Below are positions 1 through 15,311 of a stretch of DNA of 64,000 nucleotides, in pieces. Made by a program: the position numbers and the translations under genes. The stretch is taken from NCBI RefSeq assembly GCF_000972845.2, contig NC_040019.1:11795001-11859000 (forward strand), read 5' to 3'. Each line of letters opens with the position of its first letter. The stretch's first letter is position 1. The notes under the pieces were generated by a model. That model made no database searches, was not told where the DNA came from, and saw nothing but the letters and a program-made list of their open reading frames with translations. The DNA comes from Larimichthys crocea (lineage: Eukaryota; Chordata; Actinopteri; Sciaenidae).

Positions 1-569
1 GAGATCCAATAATTAGTGACATAATGAAACTTCTAGAGAACTTCCCAGAAAATGATGAGGAAATTATAGAGCTGTAAGATAAAAAAAATAGAGGTCAAAA
101 TAAATAAATATGATTTGTGTTTTGGAATTTCTCAGTTCTCTTGAGTTTCTCATTAATCAACACCAATGAGCAAATCTCATACTCCCTCAAGTTTCTCAAC
201 CTTCCTTCCTCTCAAAGTTATTCGTTATTGTGATGACATCTAATATTTCACAGATGAGGTCACCGTTGGGGAGTCACAGATAGTAACTGTGGAGATAATG
301 ATGGACTCTGAATGCGGTTCAAATCAAATCGCACATCATAAATCAGTTAGTGAACCTCGAACAGCCTCCATGACGCTGAACATGTGAGTGAGGAAATCGA
401 AAAGGTGAAAGGGATTTGTAAAGGCCGTAAAATGATGAATAATTTAATCTTTGAAAATGGTTCAAAGAAAACATCTGACAAGTTTTGGAGGGGGAATCAT
501 TCACTGGTGGAACAACTGTCCTAGCGCCAGTTTATCCATGTCTGTCAGACATTAATATAAGCGGCGCAC
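1..569 (-). other. MTREX: MTREX intron running off the left edge
   Basis: The donor after exon 25 is at 564-569 (GTGCGC on the minus strand). Nothing between it and base 1 encodes the expected SIIRCMRRLEE...ASLYL end of MTREX, so the terminal exon or exons are outside the window. Confidence 0.8.
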
Positions 570-3500
570 CTTCAAACACGTCAGTCATCTTGCAGATTTG
601 AGCAAACGTGGCGCCGTTAGCCCAGGCGTACACCACATCCATCAGGTGTGGTTTAAACTGGTTTAGGTAGGTCTCCTCGTCCACGTCCAGCTTGGCGTCT
701 GCAGAAACCTTGGCTATGCGCTTTGCACATTCCTGAATACGACAAGAAAGGACAGTATTTCCACTAAATTCAAACTTTTAACGATCGCAGATAAAACGCA
801 GGTTTCGTGTCATCTCACCTGCATTTGTCTCAACGGTGCTGCCAGTTGTTCTGTCAGTTTTGGCATCTCACTGGCCTGGAGGGGAAAAAAAAGAAAAGAG
901 ACATGAGTTCTGTGACAGTAAACATTCTTCGTGTAGTCTGTATTTCAAACCTTAAATCATCCACAGACATGTCTGAAACAAACTTATCTCCTCTCCCGTA
1001 AGCAAAACAGAATCTCTCTGGGCAGAAGTAATGAGGCTGAAGAGAAGTGAGGGGCTGCTGACATTCAAATATTTGATCCAGTTCATCTTTGGTTACAAAA
1101 TGATTAATTTAATAACTACAGCATAGGAAATATTAGTCATGAAGGTTATCTGCAGCTGTTCTAAATCAACACAGACTGTTCACTTCTGTTCCAACATCCC
1201 GCTGTCAATAAAAACATTCACAGGAAACAAACTGCTGGTTACATCTCAAGATTTCACACTCAGCTCTTGAAAAAGGAGCAGCTCTTATTCTTACTGAGGA
1301 TTAGATGGAAGATGGCGTCTCTCACGTGTATGATATGAAGCTACAGTCAGAAGAAGCTAGCTTGGCAAAAAGACTGGAAACCGAGGGAGGAGCAGCTTCT
1401 CCGGCTCTGTCTGAAGAGGTAATGTTCAGGTCTGGTTCCAGGCTGGGCTAGCAGTTTCCCCTCGTTTCAAGTCTTTATGCTAAGCTAAGCTACCGGGTTG
1501 TGGCTTCATACTTAAAAGATACATGTGATAGTGGCATCAATCTAACTCCAGAAAGTAAATTAGCGTATTTCTTTGAGTGAGTTATATTTTTTCAATACCT
1601 TACTTTGAGTTTTTTTCTTAAATTTTCCTAAAAATGTAACAGAAGAAGTCATCCATCTCAAATATTCACTCTTGCAACACAGTATGCATATCTAAAGTAG
1701 TAAATGTCTATTTAAAGAATAAGTAAATAGGACTACGAGTCTGACCGTGTAATCAACATCACCTTTTACCTTCCTGCCTGTCACAGGATTGAGGCGTGAC
1801 AGGAGGACTTCTTCCCATCACTGGTTCATTTTAGTAAATCATTGATTGAACCTGGGTTACTCTGGAGCAGTTGAATGTGAGAATACGTCACTGGTTTAGT
1901 AAACACACGGCGGTTTGCTGTCGTCTGAGGCTAAACTAGCAGCAGGTGCTCTTTAATGACAGGCGACAGCTGTACACACACACACCCATCGGTCCCGAAA
2001 ACATGCAAACATGACAGCTGCTCGTCGTCGGAGCATTCGAGTAGGACACAAAAGAGAGGCAACGAGACCGCGAGCTGTGATTGAGTTTTAGAACGTTCGC
2101 CCTGAGTGCTGAGCTGATGTAGGGCCAAAGAAAAGGTTTGTTAAACCACCTGACGCTCGATTGCTTCATTGGGAGAACAGGCTTCATTAGGCAAGACAAA
2201 CATACAGAAACCTCAGGTTTCTGTTTTGGTTGCAGCGCGGGCGGAGAGGTCAAGAATGCGACTGGAGCTTGAAATGTGCAGGAATGGGAATCAACTGTTT
2301 ATCCAAGTGTCCGGCAGAGGCTTAAATATCTGTTTGTGTGGAGAATCAGAGGAATTAAAGGTGTTTGTGCGTGCGTACATTTTCCTGGAAGACGAAGCAG
2401 GACAGCAGGGCAGTGGCTTGTTCAACAGTCAGATCATTAAAGAGGCCGTTGAAAATCATCTCCGTCAGCAGGAGCTCGTCACCACTGGAGAGATCACACA
2501 CACAGAGTCAATGATTAGATGAGATTTTATGACTTTATCAAACAGAATCTGCAGGTTAAATCATTTCCACAATACAAGAGCTACTTTTATCTTTAGTGAC
2601 GGGTTTTATTTTCCAAATATGCTTTGATGATTATTGTATGGGCTGGATATCAACCATTATCTGTTTTATACTTTGCTTCATGTATGACGTGTTTTATGAG
2701 CGACTGGTACCATCGTCATTTGTCTTTCTGTGAGCTCACTAAGACAAATCAAAGGGCAAAGTATTATTAGTATGAATACAGCACTGTAGTTCACTTCAGT
2801 GTTTTTGCCAAGAAATTTGTTCAACAGAGCCCTCAGAATTCTATTTATCGAATAAAGGTTATAAATGTTAAAATAAAGGTTTCAGTCTTCAAACGCTTGG
2901 TCCAATCTTCCATTCTGTTATCAGCTGCTCCAAAAACAAACTTTGGGGGAAAAGGAATAAGAGTAAAAGCCACAAACCTCAGCTACATTAAATCAATTTC
3001 CCCTCCCTAAATCTACTTTATTATTAAACCATCATGTTTCCTTGATTAGATTATTATCTAGATTGCTTTGTGAGTAAAATTGTTCAGTGCTTACTATCAC
3101 CTCTACATCCACACTGATTATCTTCATCTGTTGGACTGTGATTCACCCAAACATCTCTGCCTTCGCTGTCATGTGTCAGTGAGGGTGGTGCACACAAAGC
3201 TGCTGTTGAACTTGTCTACTTGCTAAAGTGCCCGCTAGTTTAAAAAGGTTAATTCATAATTATATGCGGAAAGCAAAATATGCACAAACCGGAAAAAAAA
3301 TGTTATAGCTATATTCTATCTATATTTGCACATCTATATGTGCTGGGCGTGCTCTCCGTCTTTCTTTACCTGCTAATTTCACATGCGACCCGTCCTTTCA
3401 TCTCGATGACATCAGAAGGACTGGCGAATCCGAGGCGTCGCAGGACTCTCTTCCTGCACTTCAGCTTGTCCATCTGCAGGACGGTCCGGGCTTTTTTCAG

Positions 3501-6500
3501 CTCTCGCTTGGCTGTTCGGACGTCAGCTGCGATCTGAAAAACACACATATGTGAATTGTTATGCCACGCAATCTTTACTTCTTTAACTTTGAGAAGCTCT
3601 CCCAGGATTTCTAGAAAAGATGTTCTGGGCATGAGATAATTCAGACTGCCACAGTGATTAAGTAGAACATTTGGGTCTGCCAACCAGCGTTCATCTGCCT
3701 GCTTATCTGTCCTCCGCGATGTCCATCATCCACTTTAACCTTCACCCTCATCGTTACAACACACCTCAGAAGCAAAGGAGCAAACACATGCACGAAGGCT
3801 TTGTTCGGTCTGCAGGAAAATCAGATGATGAAGACAGACTGCGAGTGATCAGATTGGATTTGTGTGTCTAGACATCTCTAACCTATCTGCATGGGTTGCT
3901 GCGGTAACGATGATCTGTAGAATTTCAAAACCACCTCTGAATGTGGCTTGGCTCGCTCGTCCAGACTTTCTGAAAATCTATCTGAATACACCAAAAAACA
4001 GATGTGGGATGGCAGTCTGAACAAAGCAAACAAGATTTCGCCGGCATGGATTATTACTAAATTAAACATGATATTTATATTTCTTTTGCTCCAAGTAGAC
4101 TTCACCACAAAAAACACAAGTGTCAAAATGAGCAGCGACAGCAGGAGCGGGAACAGTAACTGTAAAGGACAAAGCGGTGGTCTGCTGCAGATATATGCCT
4201 GAGGATTAGCTACAGAAAGCCGGCCAGGGATTGGAGAGATGCTAACATAGGAGCAGGTTAATCTCTTACTCTACCAATCAAACATAGAGTAATCCAGTTT
4301 ACACTGTACTGTATAAGCCTATCATTTCACACACACACACGAGACCACAGAGGGATGTAAATGTTTATGCAAATTGTCAAACATGGTCTGGTTTGCCTTT
4401 TCACCCCGCCAGTAAAAGCCAATGAGATCGTTTCTGCATCCGTCACACTTTGCTTTTTTAACTCCACAAATGAGATCCGAGTCAAGTTGAATTGATTTCA
4501 GATGAATAGCATGAATGGATCCTTCATGTCCCTGAAAAGCAGAATGGACAGAATCTTCATTCTTCGTTGTATCTTTCTTAGTCTTTCCAATATATTATTA
4601 TGGGACTTTCTTCTTGTTCCCCTCACCACTTTCTATACTTTTTTTGGCCATTAGAAAATGTTAGCATGTTAACACACCATTAAATTAAACATCAGCATGT
4701 TAGCATCGTCAGTCACGGCATTGTAAACATGTTACCATGCAAGCATTAGCATCCAGCTCAAAGCACGGCTGAGCTTGGACAGCTTGCATGACTTTAACTC
4801 TTAGTCCTGTTGCTATAAAGATAACGTAAAGTGAAAGCTGAACATAACTTGATATTTTTACATTTTAGATGTAATATCTGACTTCAATGTGCATAAATCT
4901 GAGAAATGGAAGAGGCTGGCTAGCGTATAACATTCGGTGCCTTTTTAAGGTGTTAAGCAGGAGACCCAGTGAATGTTTTGTTTCCCTAAGGTCGCAGGTG
5001 AGTGGGGTTATGTATGGTTTGAGATCTTTTTTTGAGACCGCCTTTTGTGGGAAAGCATGGAGAGAATTCATAGAACAGAGAGTGATTTGTTTCTCTACAG
5101 TTGTAGGCGAGTCGACCTGCTGCCTCGTAATAAAAGTAAAAGTCAGAGGAAGTGTGGTTTTTGCCTTCTCTATACAACGCAACAGTTAGAACCGCTACAC
5201 CACTTCCTCGCTGTGATCTGACCTATAACTGAGGGTGAGCCCACATCGGACTAATGCCCTTCTTTCTTCCTGTGTTTGTCTGTATGAGTGTATGTGACCA
5301 AAGCCTGCCTGTCTGGCATGAAAAGACAATAGAAGGTTGCAGATTGTAAGAGGTAGCCAATGTAGACAAGGAAAAAAAAACAAAAGCACTTTATATTCCA
5401 ATAGAAACTATGAGCTGTTTTTAAATTGTCGGCTTTCGGCCAGCTGACCTTTAACTCTCCCACAAACTCAAAGACACATATACAGTTTCTCACCAGAGCT
5501 TTCTTCTCGCAGAGAGAATAGACAGATTCCAGGTTGGGGTCACTGTGCAGGGAGTGAGAGTACATGCGGTGCTCAAAGGCCTCCACTTTCTGAATAACTT
5601 TCTTCAGCGCAGGGTCTTTGATGCCCATGTCGTCGATGGGGTCGAGGAGAGGAACGCCATCTGGGAAACGTTTCTGCACCTCCTGCAGACGAAATGTTTG
5701 GAGGGAAAGAAAAAGAAAGAAAGATGATTTCTGTTGAGCTGTACCAGTTCTTTGTTTCGAGACGGCTGCAATCCATAAGACTGGATTGGAAGTTGAATTT
5801 ATTGTTCTTGTACAAGAAGGAGCGTTTAAACAGCGCAACACGCAAAAGGGGTCACAGAGAAAAAGGCTCTAACAGTTCTTATACACTCTCTCATGGGCTG
5901 TCTCGGCCACCTCCCCATAGATACAGATAGCATCTTAACGTCTTCTTGGTTTCCTTAATCAATAGTTAGCATGTCCCCAATCTACTGTAAATGTCACCTC
6001 TCCGACCTGTCCCTGACCCTCGTTCTGTTCTGGACATCCTCTATTTATACATTAACCTGAACTTTATCTTACCCTGCCAGCCTTAGCAACAAAGTCATAT
6101 TAGACAAGTGAAAACAGAACATGTGAGAAATAGGTACTCACGTACACGTTGTATGATTTTAAACACCTGAAACACAGTATAAACCTCATTTTTATAAACA
6201 GTTAGTACCTGTATGGACTTGAGCATGAGCTGTCTGTTGTCAAAGGGCCTCAGATCTTTGGGGATGTAAAGGCGAACTGAGCTGATGGAGGTCAGGAGAT
6301 GGAGCATCACTGGGACCACCTGAACAAAAACGAGATTAGAGTTACAGTCACCCTGACTACGGGAGCATGTAGTCATGTCCGTGTATGTAATATGCAGTGA
6401 AGTGTGCTTTTGTTGCTTGTTGCACCAACCTGCATCTCTCCGGTCTCCCCTGGAGCAGCAGGTTTCGCGGCCTCAGTCGCAGCATCTTTTACACTGTCTT

Positions 6501-9500
6501 TACTACAGTGGACCAAAACCTCCACCACATACAGCGGCTCAGAGTCTATACTGACCTAAATGGGGAAATGCACATTAGTCACAGCCACGTGTAAATGGAC
6601 TCATACGTGTGACACCGTGACACTGACCTACCTTCACATTAGACTTCTTGCAAAAGTTTACAACAACTCCCCAGCCGAAGTCAACGTCGTCATTTTTGAC
6701 CTGTGGGGTCAAAACAAAGAGTCGTTACATGACGTGTGAAAATCCATAATCTCTGTCGTTAAACTGCGAGTGTGTGAAGCTCTACCTTGACAAGTCGCCC
6801 GGGTTGCAAGAAGGGCAAGCAGTATTTGGGTTTGTGGACAAACTCTTGTATCTCTTTGCCCAATTTGGCCAGCTGCTGTCTGATTTTAAAATAAGTGACC
6901 ACGCTCTCTTCATTGGGAATCTCGATGGCGTGGTACTGCTCCTCATACTTCTTAATTTCTGCACGGAAAAATTCAGCAAAGTGATTAAAAGTTCAAACTG
7001 GAACTAGGCCACCATGTTTCAGCGTTTCGCCATCTCTTGAAGGCTCTCTGCACGTCAACCTCTTGACATGGAGAATAAATCGTACCAGACACTTAAATGT
7101 CGGTGTCGACTTGCAGTGATAACAATCAAAATTGTGCTTGTTTTGGTGTTTAGTGTGTCTCATCATAACAAAAGAGTTTGCTCTGGAAGGCTATCTGAGA
7201 GGTTTTAAGCCGCAGCAAAACAGATGTAAGCAACAGGCCAATCAACATCCAGATATAAATGTTTTTTCACGTTTGTTTACTTGAAGAGGTTCACTGCAAG
7301 ATTAAATGTGGTTGAAATTGATACGGTGATGAACTGCTCTGTCAACAACATCAACCTCTGCCTTAATGTGACCGCATTTCCCCTTCACTTAACCCTTTTC
7401 ACATTGTGGCTGGTTGTTACTGTGAATTCACTGCATTGTGTGTCAGTTTACCGGTTATTGTTAATGCCTTTTTGCCCGGGGTTTGTGAGCTTCTTCCTGT
7501 CTATTATTATTGTTCATCTTTATTAGGTTATTTCCTTTTTTGCATTCTTTATTTCACTTCCTTTAGTCCCTCTGGTTCCCTCTGCACATCATGAACTACA
7601 CTTTTGATTGGATTATCTCCAACAATTGATTGCAAAACAATGCAGGTAACGTATTAGTGGTCAAGTTTCCCTAGTTACGTTGTCCGTGCATCTGAGAGTG
7701 TGCTGCAGTAAATATGAATGTATGCTTACTCTCCACAACACCCGGCAAAGCCCTGTAGTGTTGGAACTGGTAGAAAGACTTCTCCAGCATGTACTCTGGG
7801 TTGATCTCCTCCACTCGTAGCAGGTTGAGCACCATGTTGTAGGTCAGGTGGAAGGCGCTGTTCAGGGGGTCTGCTGAACCCTGCGCAGCACATTAAGAAC
7901 AAGACAAGAATAAAAATCGTCATAAAAAGAAATGCTTTTATTGCAGTGATACACAGCTGTGGCCAATTACGATGTGAGCGTTTTACTAAAAGCGCCAAGA
8001 AGGTATGAGTTCTAAATGAATGCAGGCTGAAGTCACTTTCCCCAAATTAAACACCCGGGGAGGACTTTGCAATCACATCTCCAGAACCACACATGCATGT
8101 CCGGCATCTTTCTCCAAGACACCCTGGGAGTTAAACAACAGTTTTACATTAACACAGCTTTGTTCAAAAGCTATGCAGCTACATATTTATAGCAGCTATT
8201 AATGTGTCAAATCAAAGACAAAAGAGAGAGGGAGAGTGTCTCTGGCTTCCTTGTGGCTGTGTGTTGTCAAGCTTTTGATGGAACACCAAATGACCTGATG
8301 ATCCATCGAGAGAACAACTTAAGAGTCACTTCTGACTATTTCCATTCAATAGTTCAAACTTATTCTCAGTTATAGATGGCGAGGAAATGTGTTTCATTGA
8401 TGCGACTGAGGGTCTATTTCTTGTAGCAGAAGAATATGTAGACAGCACTGAAGTGTGTGATTGATGACCAGCAGTTGCATTCAGAAAAAAAATATAACTC
8501 GAGCTCATGCTTAAATAAAAAAAAGCACCGAAGCAGCCTTATTCACGGTACCTTGAGGAGCTGTTTGCCCACAGCTGGACTCATCTTCTCGTCCACCATG
8601 AAAATAACAATGCCCCTGTCGTCCATTCCTCTCCTCCCAGCTCGCCCAGACATCTGGATGTACTCACCTGATGTAATCTAGATGACATGAAAACACAACA
8701 AGACATGAGGAAAGAAAAATGTTAGCGAATGCCTCTCTGTGCCTGTAATATAATGAATATTTTGTTGAACTGACAAAGATGACACTGGTGAAAAACATTT
8801 TAAAAAAAGGCAGAGAACGAATATATTACATATTTGAGTGAGAATATAACCAAATGTTTTGGAAAATAGATGAGGAATTTATACAATTAGTGGCAAGCCA
8901 AGCATCACACAAACGTAGGGATCTAGATGATGAAACTGCCTGTGAAGACGAGACTCAGCCAGTTTTCCACGAGCCTCTGAGGACCGCTCTCTGCCGCGCA
9001 CGTGGCTCTGATTAAACTCCACATATCTATTGCTCTCTGAGCTATAAAACTTCTAAAAAAAGGGGGGGATGATAAGATTATTTTTGTGTCGAAATGATCT
9101 GATCTTCATTTGAGGCATGCCATGAGATCAGCTCTTGATTCGAAACACAGTGAGTTTCAGGAATGAGAGTTGTGTGTATTTAAATGAGTGCCTGCGTGGA
9201 GCTTTGGCACCATCGGATGCACCAGATGTTCCTGATGAACTTCTTGGAGGGCAGCTTCCTCTTCTCTCTCTCGAACACATTCTCTTCAAGCCTTTGTGCA
9301 CGTGTGTGTGAGCTGAAAATCCAAAGTGTATGAAGTGAAGACGAAGGGTGCTTTAAGTGACGGCAGCTTCACACACAGCCCCCAGCTCTTCTAAACAATA
9401 CGTGGCTGTTTATGTGGCGATGCTAGCAGCAGGACTTGAAGACCTTATAAAGGCCTCACAGCTACGCAGCATGTGTGACGGCTCCGCACTCTGCAGGGCA

Positions 9501-12500
9501 GAGCTGTTGTTTTAAAGAGATAGTACAGTTTATGGGCAGCTTTACTGTTTTACTGGCTGCTTACTGAAGTTGCAGTAACCAGGAGGGTAGCCTCACTGAG
9601 CTCGCTTATTGGAGGTTTGTGGGTCCAGTAGCAGCTCCCCTTAAAAGGCGGAGGAATGTTTGCCTAGATGAATGCCCAATTTACTAAACGTAAACTACAC
9701 ATTTTAGGCTCATCTTCCTGCATGTTTGTGCCCACAGCCACAGATATGGAAATTACAGTTCCACAACAAAATGTACTTTTTAAATTTGCATGTCTCGTAG
9801 GATGTTTAAATACATTTCCAGAGAGCATTTCCTCTTGACAAAACTATTGACTTATTATGCGAGTGTGTGTTCTTACAAAGCGGTGATTCTTGCCATCAAA
9901 CTTGCGCGCACTGGTGAAAAGCACAGTGCGAGCCGGCATGTTGATACCCATGGCGAATGTCTCTGTAGCAAACAGGGCCTGGGATGAGAATAAAAAGAAA
10001 CATTAAGTTTTTTTTTTCTGATGCAACTTGAACAGATATACTGTTTATTATGATGTGAGCATCATAATAAACACATCAAATGTGTTTTCTTTCTCGTAAA
10101 ATATTTGGATGACCAGTTTTTAATTTCTGACAGACAGTCAATAAATCTTGGGATGCACTTAACAAACACTAATGCTCTTGAAGAAAAAGAAGAAGTATAG
10201 TTACGGACATGGCTGTAACACAAAAACAGCTCCACAGCACTACTAGTGGTCAAAGGCTGCGCAGGGTGCCTTTAATTATTCTTGTACTTAAGAGTAAATT
10301 TTCATTTTGTGTATCAACTCTCAACATTATTACTTGTATTACTACATGTTGTCGTACCTTGAGCAGGCCTTCAGAGAAAAGGATCTCTATGGTCTCCTTC
10401 AGGATGGGCAGGAGGCCTCCATGGTGGATTCCTATTCCTCTCTTTAACAGAGGCAGCACATGCTCCACCTAAGGAACACCAAGAGAGGCAGATAAGTGTT
10501 GGTAGCGTTTTGTTTTGTCCGATTTAGTGATGGTGCAAATGTGGTGCTTGGTTTATATGATCGCAGCCATCAGCATCACAGAGACACAGAGTGGAAAAGC
10601 TTCTAAACCCTCGTAGTGGAAAAGTGTGAAGCATGGTTGGCTTCGTCGTTGCTCGTGCTGTAGCGGTCTGCCCACTGACAACTTTTACCTCAACACGGCT
10701 GGTTCTCATAATGTGACTCAGCACGGCAGGGCAGAATAACAGAAGCACTGTGTTTAAAGCTGTGTTGACATTATGTGTGCAGCCATTTACATTAAGGCAA
10801 TTAAACTGTCTCCTCTTAGCAGAAAATGAGTGCGGAGGCCATATATCTGAGCTTCTTAAAGGGGTGGGTTCAAAACCTGGAGTGAGAACAATGTGGATGA
10901 TGATCACAAGACAAGAGTGAAGAAAACAAAGTGAAAAGGATGAGTCCTCTTCACCTGAGGGAGCTTCTTGTCTTCGTCTGAAAGACAGTCCACCGCATTG
11001 CTGAACACTTCCTCCACCAGGCGCTTCTCATCATCTGGAACAAACAAACGGGGAATTTCTTAACAACATCTTCACATAGCTGTTCAGAAAATGTTCTAAA
11101 TATTTGCGCAAAGCAATTTCTTACATCCTGAACACGGTGTGTCTAAACTACTCCTCCATAAACTCACACACACTTCCTGGGTAATTTTGAAATGCTACTT
11201 CAAATATAATTTCTCTTGGCATGTTTGGTACATGTGGAACAACGGCAGGGTTTTTTTTAATTCAGGGAATTGCTTGCAGGAAAAATTTAACCACCCAGGG
11301 ACTGAACAAGAAAATGATGCTGCTGCATTTGCTTCAGGCCTGTGTTAACTCAAGATTTTACCCGATTTCACAGCAGTGTGTTTCAACACAACAACAGTTT
11401 CTCTAATTTGGTACTTTGTAGAATCTTAATTTTGTTCAACTGGTGACTGTAATAAAACCCCAGCCTCAATCAGTGGCTTTAAACAAACGCAAACAAGCAG
11501 TCAGCTGCTGCCATGATTTATTATTGTTAAGAGTTGTACGTGAGTGCACTGAGTGTGCCACCACCATCACCGGTGTCTTATTATTGTACTAATTGTTCGC
11601 TGTGGTTAGTTGGCTATCTTTGTCCATGTGGAAACTTAGTCACAGGTCTGTCTTTATTCATGAAACTGTTCCGGGAAACCGTCCTTCTTGTGTGCCCTGT
11701 GTTAGTCAGAAACTTGGACTTCCACAAAGGCTCACTATTTATTTTCAATGTCAAAAGACTTCAGTGTCAATGGGATCTGGTTTAATAACAAAGTAATACC
11801 ACAGACAAACACATCCAAACGCCAACGTAAAAGAGTATGTCCAAAGTATGTCCACAGCTCCAGTAAAACATGATGAAACAACCAGGTCATCCACTTTAAA
11901 TCACACAGAGCAGGGTTGTAATAGACATTTAAGAGCCAAGGGTCTAATAAAGCTCCACTTGCAGCCTCTAGAGGTTGCAAAGTTCATTACGTTGCATGCA
12001 CTAACATACACTTTGGGGTCAGTCCAGCTGTGAGCGAGAAGTCTTAAGTTTGTTCTGAGGGTGGGTCAAAAAGAAAGTTCAAAGAGTCTTTGTAAACTGT
12101 TCAACCTGTGAGAAGCATGACTGTATCATGGCGACTGTCCTGATGATGATGATGATGATGGAAAGGCTACCAAAAAATACACATGTGTTTCTTTTAAGGA
12201 CTCACAACTCATCAGTCGTCGAGTATCTTAGGCGACTCCATTAATTTTGCACAGATCAGTTTACAAGTCATGTATTACTCAACCAGTGGAAAGAGTTGTA
12301 TTATGTTTTCTATGGCAGTGGAGAGAGCTTTGTCAAGTCTGAGAAATGAAGTGACACATTTGCAGTCGCCAAGCTGGGACAGAAACTCTGCAATGCAAAC
12401 TTGGGACGCCAGGAAGGACATTGGCAAATGCCAGTCAGAGAGGACCTAATGAAATCAAAGATTGGGTGTTTTTGGAGTTTCATATAGACTAAAAAGGGGG

Positions 12501-15269
12501 TAAAAGTCAGGATGACCTTGATCTAAAATTTGACCCAATGATGGACAATCGAGGATTGGATTGGGGTCAACCACTGACAGTGGTTGCCACCATCTTGGCA
12601 GTCTATACCTATTCTGCCTCCTGGCCAATCTAAAAAATCTGCAAAGACATGGATCATAAGGGTCTGTAAACATGTTTATTTCTGCTATGAAAATGGGTAT
12701 TTTAATACTGGGGCTTATAGAGAGTGACTTGGTCTATAGCCAGCCTCAAGTGGGTGTTTGAGGAACTGCAGTTTTTGGCTTCACTTTATAGCCATGTTAC
12801 CGCTTGGGGTCAACACTTCTTTAGGAATCATCCTCTGTGAACCACAAATATTTAAACTAAATTCACAGCTACATCGCCTGTTATTGTTAGAAATCTGGCT
12901 CTGGACCAAACTGATGGTTGGATATACTTGTCTACATCAGCTATAAAGCTCTGCAACCAAAAGAAAAACTACTACTGCTGCTATATGTCAGCGTCACAAC
13001 ATCACAACACAAACTGGGCCGATGTCCACCTGTCAAGTCTTTGCATGAACCCACTCAAACTTCTATAAATAGCCTGTTTAACGCTTTACTTCTGCACTCG
13101 GTCAGTTGGTTTGTGTTTCGGCACCAGTTGGTCCCCTGACTCCAACACAGCTCTGCCATTCCACAAACACTGCCCAGAAACTATGTGTCACAGGAAGGGG
13201 GAGTGGGGGAGTGGGAGGGCTCTGTCTTTAGTGTTTGCAGAAACAGACTGAGGATAAGATATGGATAGAGGGAGCACAGAAAGCAGAAAAGGTAGAAGAC
13301 AGGGACACACCAGGAGAGCTACGTGGCTCCCTCTCCTCATTATAACCCACCTACACACACACAAACAGAGGAACTCCATAACACCAACAACCTGCCTATG
13401 TACATGCTTGGTTAAACAGTCTCAACTGTTTGCTACAGAGAATTGGTCCCTATGAGTTTCTAAATGACAGGCAAAGAAAGAAAACAACTTTCACAATTAA
13501 ACCTTGTTTAAACTGCAAATGGTTAGGTTTGTGCCATTTGAAGCACTGGGGTCAGCAAATTTGTGATATGATTTTTCTGTAAAACACTTTCTGTCATGAA
13601 AGTTTCGTATTTATCTAAGTCACTAAACAATCTTAGTGGAAAACTTTGACTCCTTTACAAAATTATATTATTTCAACATTTTCCCTCAATTAACTGAAAT
13701 GTTCTTCAATCCAATGAAATTATCTGGCTGCTGTTACTGGATACAAGTCAGTCATAGAAATATCATACATAAAAACACATGAAACACTTGGAAATGAGAA
13801 ATTCTTTTTGGCAGAGTTTAAATATTTGTGGGGGGTGGTTTTTCTCGCAATATTGATGAAGGAATTGGCAGAGGCGACAGAGGAGAGGCCTTCAGTGTTG
13901 GAAGAGCTCCACACTCCAACAAACCTCCTCATTTATAAAAAATGTCACAATGTAGAGAAAACAAACCAAGACGAGGAAGAAAATGTTCCTCCAGTAAGAC
14001 TTCATGTTTTATTTCACAGAAAAAGCTTCAAGCAGGTGGAGATGAGCCAAACTCAATCGACTGTTGGATTGTCTCCCGTCCTGCAGAGATTTGTCCTCAT
14101 GAAACAGCTTCACTTATCCATCGGACCAAACAGCAGGACCAGCTGTGCAGGCACAATAAGCCATATTCATGGCACTCGTGCTCAGTGGGGATGATTTATT
14201 CAGCTTGGCTTGCCAACAATTTAGCATTTTTGGTGAGCTGTTTCGCTTGCCTAATTTCCTAACTGCCTCCCTGACCCGCATAGCAATTTGTCACAAAAAT
14301 GTATTTGTTTTTTGGATTTCGGTGTGCACAGACAATAAGCTCAGGTACTTGCTGAATGTAAACACAAACACGCTCATTGTTCAATGTGCTGATAGTGTTC
14401 ATTTACATCTGATCACTGACTAATGCAGTGTAAATACAGCCCACAAGAAAATACTTTAAGTTAGTTAAAAAGGAATGCATCATGTCAAACTGACATTTGA
14501 ACACCGGCCGAATAAAAAACGATTTTTAACTGCTGGCATGACAGATTCACCAGGAATGGAAAATAATAGGGGTGCTACTGATGGGATATTATTCTCGGAT
14601 TGAATGTCAGAGAATAATTTCCCACAGCCTAAGGTGACATCTTCAAATGTCTTATTGCATTTGACCAACAGTCCAAAACCCAAACATACAGATTTTACTA
14701 CCTAAATGTTTGGTACGTCAGCTTAAAGGTCTAAAATGATTATTGGATTGCTAAAATAGATCTACAAATCAAATAATATACTTCAATGAAGCTCTTGAAA
14801 ATTATTAGAATATGAAATGTGCAGTGAGGGTGCTATGAATCAAAGTTGTCAACACAACTCTGCATTGTCATATCCGAAAAATCACCACAATGTATGCTTT
14901 GTAAAGACAAAATCATTGATCGACTTCATGCTGACACATCAACATCACCATTGATCTACTGGCTCAAGGGTTAAGTTAACAACCAGCACTACACCTACTC
15001 ACACTGATGTGTTTGCACAAGAGTCACAGATACACATACCTCTGTTGAAGTCCAGTTTGGCCACCTGCAGAGCGTAGGCCTCACACTCTTTCTTGCTGAA
15101 GCTGAAAATGATGACAGGCTGGAAGTTCCTCTCCATGATCATCTTCACTATCTTGAACACACTGGAAGGACCTATGGGGATCATACGAGTGACATGAACG
15201 CGAATGCTGATGTCAATTATTGAAGTGAAGACATTTCCACTTCAACCTTGAAAGCAGACACACACACAA

Positions 15270-15311
<42 letters not shown>

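Noticed and set aside
10524..10907. 127-codon minus-strand frame in an MTREX intron
   Set aside because: No recognisable domain, no splice logic and no neighbouring exons. A GGGTTCAAAACC string nearby could hint at a tRNA-derived relic, but no A box or fold was found.
12121..12165. C/D-box snoRNA suggested by TGATGATGATGA
   Set aside because: The string is a (GAT)n simple repeat; no D box or terminal stem was found.
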